This document shows positions 60,172 to 64,000 of a stretch of 64,000 bases of DNA, in pieces; position 1 is the stretch's first letter; each line of letters opens with the position of its first letter. The notes below the pieces were generated by a model. It made no database searches. It was not told the DNA's origin and saw only the letters and a list, made by a program, of their open reading frames with translations. The stretch is from VXRD01 sp965242535 (GTDB lineage: Bacteria > Latescibacterota > UBA2968): NCBI GenBank assembly GCA_965242535.1, contig OZ251458.1, positions 248,001 to 312,000 on the forward strand, in the 5' to 3' direction. A program made the translations under genes and the position numbers.

Positions 60172-60924
60172 TCAATAGCCCTGCTGCTTTACCGCCTCGA
60201 GGGCTTGGATGGCCTCGTCGGTTGCGTCGATAATATGAGCACCCGACGGCACGATAAATTCAAACTTTGTGTCTTTTAGGTCGGGGTTGACGGTCAGGTT
60301 GTGAAAGGTCTGCGCGATGATCTCGTCGTCTGACGCATCAAAAAGCCGGGTTCGGCGCAACAGGCCGGTTTCGGCGTCGATGGTCAGTCGCGCTTTGACG
60401 AGCGGGATGGGCAGTTGCGCGTGCAAAAGATTGACTTTGGGTTTGGCCTCAAAAACGCGGTGGGCGCGTTCGTCGAGCATCTCGTCTCCCGCGTAGCGAA
60501 TGGTCGTCCATTCCAGACCGCGAAACGGCCGCAGGGGATCGGCTTGGTCCGCATCGGCTTCGAGGCCCGTCAGGCGATAGACGCGCCCCATGTTCACTTT
60601 GGAGGCGATTTTCTCTGCGCGGTCATACGTCCACATCAGGCCGCCGTCCGACAGGCGTTGGGCGATGATCTCCGCGTCTTCCACTGTGTCGAGGCGCATC
60701 AGGTTGGGCCGCTGAAACGCGGCGTTGGCCCGAAGCGTCAGTTCCTGGCCTTGAATGCGAATGACGGTCGTCTGCGTCCCCGCACAGCGGTCGATTTCCC
60801 GGAGCAGTTTTTGAATCTCGACCATGGCCGCGTCTGTTTTCCCATCGCCGGTCGACATCTTTTTTTTGTCTTCCGCGCCGACTTGGGCAGTCAGGATCAG
60901 CATTGCGATTACGTAGCGTTTCAC
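60172..60924 (-). CDS. LolA-like periplasmic protein
   Basis: A 250-residue protein with signal peptide (MKRYVIAMLILTAQVGA) and LolA/LolB-like fold: AAFQRPNLMRLDTVEDAEIIAQRLSDGGLMWTYDRAEK, TIDAETGLLRRTRLFDASDDEI. GTG 60924 has AGGAGC upstream. Likely carries lipoproteins or binds lipid-like ligands in the periplasm. Confidence 0.72.
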   Translation of the reverse strand: MKRYVIAMLILTAQVGAEDKKKMSTGDGKTDAAMVEIQKLLREIDRCAGTQTTVIRIQGQELTLRANAAFQRPNLMRLDTVEDAEIIAQRLSDGGLMWTYDRAEKIASKVNMGRVYRLTGLEADADQADPLRPFRGLEWTTIRYAGDEMLDERAHRVFEAKPKVNLLHAQLPIPLVKARLTIDAETGLLRRTRLFDASDDEIIAQTFHNLTVNPDLKDTKFEFIVPSGAHIIDATDEAIQALEAVKQQGY

Positions 60925-60942
60925 GACTTGCTCCTGAGCGTT

Positions 60943-61431
60943 TCACGGGAAGAGTTTGAACGTCGCCCCAATGTGCCCGGAAAATCCGCTGACGATGTCG
61001 TTTTGATCTTCGAGGTATTTGATTCGGGCGAACAGGCCGAGTTTTTCGCCGATGGGAAATTTGTATCCCAATTCCCCGCCGATAAAACTCTGCGATTCGC
61101 CTGCGGACATCACCTGTCCGATGATGGGGCCGATGAACAGCTTGTGGGCTTCAAAATCGCGCATGCCAATCGCGTAATTGAGACCCGCGCCCAAGACGTG
61201 CATCGCGGGACTCGCAAAACTCACATCGTAGAACGGCGTCAGTATAAACGGCCCGGGCGGCTCGAGATGCACAGAGGCGTGCAGGGTTATCCCGCCTGCG
61301 GATTCGAACTTCAGGCGAACGCTGTCATTCCACATAAAGCCCCCGCCCAAATTCACGCCGTCGATAAACGCCGCGTTGCCCGCGCATGGGAAGAACGCGA
61401 GCAGAAAACAAAAACGCCTCAAAATTTTCAC
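60943..61431 (-). CDS. Outer-membrane beta-barrel protein
   Basis: A 162-residue protein with signal peptide (MKILRRFCFLLAFFPCAGNA) and alternating strands ending ...GHIGATFKLF, an aromatic terminus typical of barrels. GTG 61431 has GGGAG upstream. Role unknown. It lies 18 bp upstream of the LolA-like gene, likely operonic. Confidence 0.7.
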   Translation of the reverse strand: MKILRRFCFLLAFFPCAGNAAFIDGVNLGGGFMWNDSVRLKFESAGGITLHASVHLEPPGPFILTPFYDVSFASPAMHVLGAGLNYAIGMRDFEAHKLFIGPIIGQVMSAGESQSFIGGELGYKFPIGEKLGLFARIKYLEDQNDIVSGFSGHIGATFKLFP

Positions 61432-61446
61432 GGCAATCTCCCTTCG

Positions 61447-62511
61447 TCACACGTATCGCTCGTCCAATGCCGCGACCACATCCTTCACGCGCTGCGAGCG
61501 GTCGCGGGGCAAAATGAGCAGGGCATCGCCTGCGTCAACCACGATTAAATTTTCGACATCGACCAATGCGATCACCTTGTCGTTACCGCCATAGACCGTC
61601 GCGTTTTTGACATTGAGCGGCAGCACATCGCCGCGCAATATATTGCCATTCGCATCGGCGGGCAACACATCTTTCAACGCATCCCACGCGCCGAGGTCGC
61701 ACCAATCGATATCGGCCTCGATGGTCGCCACGCGGGATGCGCGCTCGAGAATCGCGTGGTCGATCGAGGTGTTTTTCATCTGCGGATACGCCCGGGCGAT
61801 GACCTCGGCTTCGCGTCTGGTGCCAACCGCGGCGGCGATCTGTTCGAGGAGGGCGTATATCTCGGGTTCAAACTCGGCGAAGAGCTGCAGCATCGCGCTG
61901 GCTTTCCACGCGAACATGTTGCTGTTCCACAAATGGCGACCGCTCGTCCAATAGGTCTTCGCGGTCTCGGCATCGGGCTTTTCCTCGAATGCCGCCACCG
62001 CGTATATCGGCTCGTCGTTCACCGTGGCGATCGCATCGCCCTTTTGAATATAGCCAAACCCCGTATCTGCCCGCGTGGGTTTGACGCCGAGGGTGAACAG
62101 GGTATCGGCGCGGTCTAAAAGCGCGTCTTCTGCCACCTCGAGCAACCGACAAAATTCCCTCGGCGCGCCGATGTGGTGATCCGAACCCAAACTCGCTATC
62201 GCGCATCCGGGAAACCGAGCTTCCAATAAGGCGCATTCCAACCCCACCGCGGGCCCGGTATTGCGAAGCGCCGGTTCGACAATGATATTTTTTTTTGCCA
62301 ACTCGGGCACTTGTTCGCGCACGCGATTCACCAACGCCGCGCTCGTGGAGATGTACAGATCATCCATCGCCGCGAGCGACCGCAGGCGGTTCACCGCTTC
62401 TTGCAACATCGTGCGCTCGCCGGTCAAGGCGTGAAACTGCTTGGGGATGTGCTTGCGGCTCAAGGGCCACAGCCGCGTGCCGATGCCACCTGCGCGAATC
62501 ACAAATTTCAT
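61447..62511 (-). CDS. manC: Mannose-1-phosphate guanylyltransferase
   Basis: A 354-residue nucleotidyltransferase making GDP-mannose. Pyrophosphorylase motif RAGGIGTRLWPLSRKHIPKQF, then LGSDHHIG, GYIQKGD, EKPDAETAKTYW, LWNSNMFAWKA and DWCDLGAWDALKDVLP. ATG 62511 has GGAGG upstream. GDP-mannose feeds surface glycan and glycosylation. Divergent from nadA. Confidence 0.9.
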   Translation of the reverse strand: MKFVIRAGGIGTRLWPLSRKHIPKQFHALTGERTMLQEAVNRLRSLAAMDDLYISTSAALVNRVREQVPELAKKNIIVEPALRNTGPAVGLECALLEARFPGCAIASLGSDHHIGAPREFCRLLEVAEDALLDRADTLFTLGVKPTRADTGFGYIQKGDAIATVNDEPIYAVAAFEEKPDAETAKTYWTSGRHLWNSNMFAWKASAMLQLFAEFEPEIYALLEQIAAAVGTRREAEVIARAYPQMKNTSIDHAILERASRVATIEADIDWCDLGAWDALKDVLPADANGNILRGDVLPLNVKNATVYGGNDKVIALVDVENLIVVDAGDALLILPRDRSQRVKDVVAALDERYV

Positions 62512-62612
62512 CCCTTCCTCCCGCGTATCCGATAACCCAAGCCTTGCGACCAAGGGCGTATTTGTATATCTTTACGCAAATCTACGCACACCGACAACAG
62601 GAGCTGACTGTT

Positions 62613-63662
62613 ATGGCGCTGACTGCCACCACTTTGGAAGAGACCTATCGACAGATGGCCGAGCGGTTAGATGGCATCGTGCCGGATATCGAATTGCGCT
62701 ACAAAGCCGAACTGGCCTTTGAAATCAACACCGTGAAAAAAGAGCGCGGGGCGATCATCCTCGGGCACAACTACATGGAACCCGCGCTTTATCACTCGGT
62801 GCCCGATGTCGTGGGCGATTCGCTCGAATTGTCGCGCAAAGCCGCCGAGACAGACGCGGATCCCATCGTCTTTTGCGGCGTGCGCTTCATGGCCGAAACC
62901 GCAAAAATTCTCAATCCGGACAAAACCGTGCTCTTGCCCGCGCGCGTTGCCGGCTGTTCGCTGGCCTCGAGCATTACGGCGCGAGACGTCCGCAACCTGC
63001 GCGAACGATACCCGGGCGTTCCCATCGTCACGTATATCAATACCTATGCCGATGTCAAAGCCGAAAGCGATATTTGCTGCACGTCGGGCAATGCCCACAA
63101 GGTCGTCGAATCGCTCGACTCGGACGCGGTTATCTTTTTGCCCGACGAATACCTGGCCGCCAATGTCGCACGGGAAACCGATAAACGCATTGTCTTTCCC
63201 ACCAAAACGGGCTTGGCCAATCCCAAACCCGGCCTCGAATACGAAATGATCGGCTGGCACGGGCGCTGCGAAGTCCACGAGCAATTCACCGTGCGAGACA
63301 TTGAAAACGCGCGCGCGCAATTCCCGGATGTCGTCGTCCTCGCGCACCCGGAATGCAGCCCGGAAGTGGTCGCCGCGTCCGATTTTTCCGGCAGCACGTC
63401 CCGCATGGTGGATTACGTGCGCGAAATGGATGCGGAGCGGTACTTGCTGTTGACGGAATGCAGCATGGGCGACAACATCGCCGCGGAAAATCCAGACAAG
63501 GAGATGGTGGGCCTGTGCAGCATCCGCTGTCCGCACATGAACGAAATCACCCTTGAAGACACGCGCAATGCCCTGCTCAACGACGAGCAAATCATCGAAG
63601 TGCCCGAAGACATCCGCATCCGCGCCTTAAAAGCCGTGGAACGCATGTTGGAAATCACATGA
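62613..63662 (+). CDS. nadA: Quinolinate synthase
   Basis: A 349-residue 4Fe-4S NadA, condensing iminoaspartate with dihydroxyacetone phosphate in NAD synthesis. GAIILGHNYMEPALYHSVPDVVGDSLELSRKAA, CGVRFMAETAKIL, SDICCTSGNAHKVVES, FLPDEYLAANVA, HPECSPEVVAASDFSGSTSRM and CSIRCPHMNEITL are diagnostic; three cluster cysteines are present. ATG 62613 has CAGGAG upstream. Confidence 0.95.
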   Translation: MALTATTLEETYRQMAERLDGIVPDIELRYKAELAFEINTVKKERGAIILGHNYMEPALYHSVPDVVGDSLELSRKAAETDADPIVFCGVRFMAETAKILNPDKTVLLPARVAGCSLASSITARDVRNLRERYPGVPIVTYINTYADVKAESDICCTSGNAHKVVESLDSDAVIFLPDEYLAANVARETDKRIVFPTKTGLANPKPGLEYEMIGWHGRCEVHEQFTVRDIENARAQFPDVVVLAHPECSPEVVAASDFSGSTSRMVDYVREMDAERYLLLTECSMGDNIAAENPDKEMVGLCSIRCPHMNEITLEDTRNALLNDEQIIEVPEDIRIRALKAVERMLEIT

Positions 63663-64000
63663 TCTTAGAAGTTATTTTTAAACCCCTGACAGCCCTTGCG
63701 TCTCGCCTCTCGCCTACGGACTGAGGACAGGCACGGGGGCCTGTCCCTACGGCTGATGGCGATTACCTACCTCTCGCGTCCGCGTCTTGCCTCTCCCGTC
63801 TCCCGTCTTCCCTCTCGCCTACTGACCACGGACTGAGGACAGGCACGAGGGCCTGTCCCTACAACGGATGGGATAAGGGATGATGGGATTGCCCGCTATC
63901 CCGCTCTCGTTTTTAATCCGTCTCTCTGCCCTTTGCCCTACTCTCGCTTTTCATCCGCCTTTCAATCCGCTAATCTGTGTAATCCGCGATTCAGACGAGT
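63663..64000. repeat. Intergenic region with palindromes, heptamers and AATCCGC repeats
   Basis: Palindrome copies at 63725-63746 and 63837-63858, a CTCCCGTCTCCC heptamer segment (63780-63820), then the AATCCGC composite to the end (63905-63995). No gene seen. Confidence 0.75.

Noticed and set aside
1..64000. tRNA or rRNA genes
   Set aside because: I found no cloverleaf or rRNA-like sequence. The GTTCAA seen in the TACAACTGG repeat is part of a simple hairpin, not a tRNA T-arm.

Overview
The window looks like a GC-rich chromosomal segment of an uncultivated, Gram-negative, free-living heterotroph. Pointers are lipoproteins, beta-barrel proteins, a LolA-like protein, CxPxR and CxAxR sulfatases, a DUF1501/DUF1800 pair with dockerin-like EF-hand repeats, and a PorY/PorX-like two-component pair. 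Together they suggest the FCB side of the tree (Latescibacterota- or Poribacteria-like). This placement is inference; there is no rRNA or other marker here apart from the 3' end of ftsZ.

Layout. 1-5 kb: ftsZ 3' end, an EamA transporter and an AT-richer pair of M16 peptidase-like genes. 5-5.6 kb: two MITE-like elements with perfect inverted ends and 3-bp target duplications. 5.9-9.8 kb: dapL, a sulfatase and an NHL-repeat protein. 10-21 kb: a coiled-coil/nuclease-like protein, a degenerate RNB protein, the DUF1800-DUF1501 operon, a lipoprotein, a short RelA/SpoT homologue and a DinG helicase. 21-25.6 kb: a sugar-acid dehydrogenase operon, an HU gene with a consensus sigma-70 promoter and an FGE-fold protein. 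26.1-33.5 kb: a ten-gene Mrp/MBH-type antiporter operon. 33.7-36.8 kb: a SelW-like selenoprotein read through an in-frame UGA, an unknown gene and a type I restriction remnant. 37-40 kb: a glycosyltransferase, a secreted Ig-like protein behind a 23-C tract and an IHF/HU protein. 40.4-46.5 kb: PorY-like kinase, PorX-like regulator, tsaE, a beta-barrel protein and a DUF1028 protein. 46.9-54.6 kb: GNAT, duplicated coiled-coil membrane genes, RraA-like and mannonate-dehydratase-like genes, an aminotransferase, a methyltransferase, a ThDP enzyme and an MNT/HEPN toxin-antitoxin pair. 54.7-63.7 kb: a WecA-like transferase, glnK-amt, a second sulfatase, two VanZ-like genes, a LolA-like protein, a beta-barrel protein, manC and nadA.

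The gaps between genes are filled by at least four short repeat families: a 22-bp palindrome around GGACAGGC/GCCTGTCC, a TACAACTGG hairpin with compensatory changes, G-rich heptamer tracts (GAGACGG and variants), and an 'AATCCGC' repeat. They often abut start codons, and one heptamer tract lies inside a coding region.

The strongest new observations are the SelW-like gene with its SECIS-like hairpin, the poly-C tract at the head of a secreted protein gene, the paired MITEs, and the MBH-ordered antiporter operon with three antiporter-like subunits and no hydrogenase.
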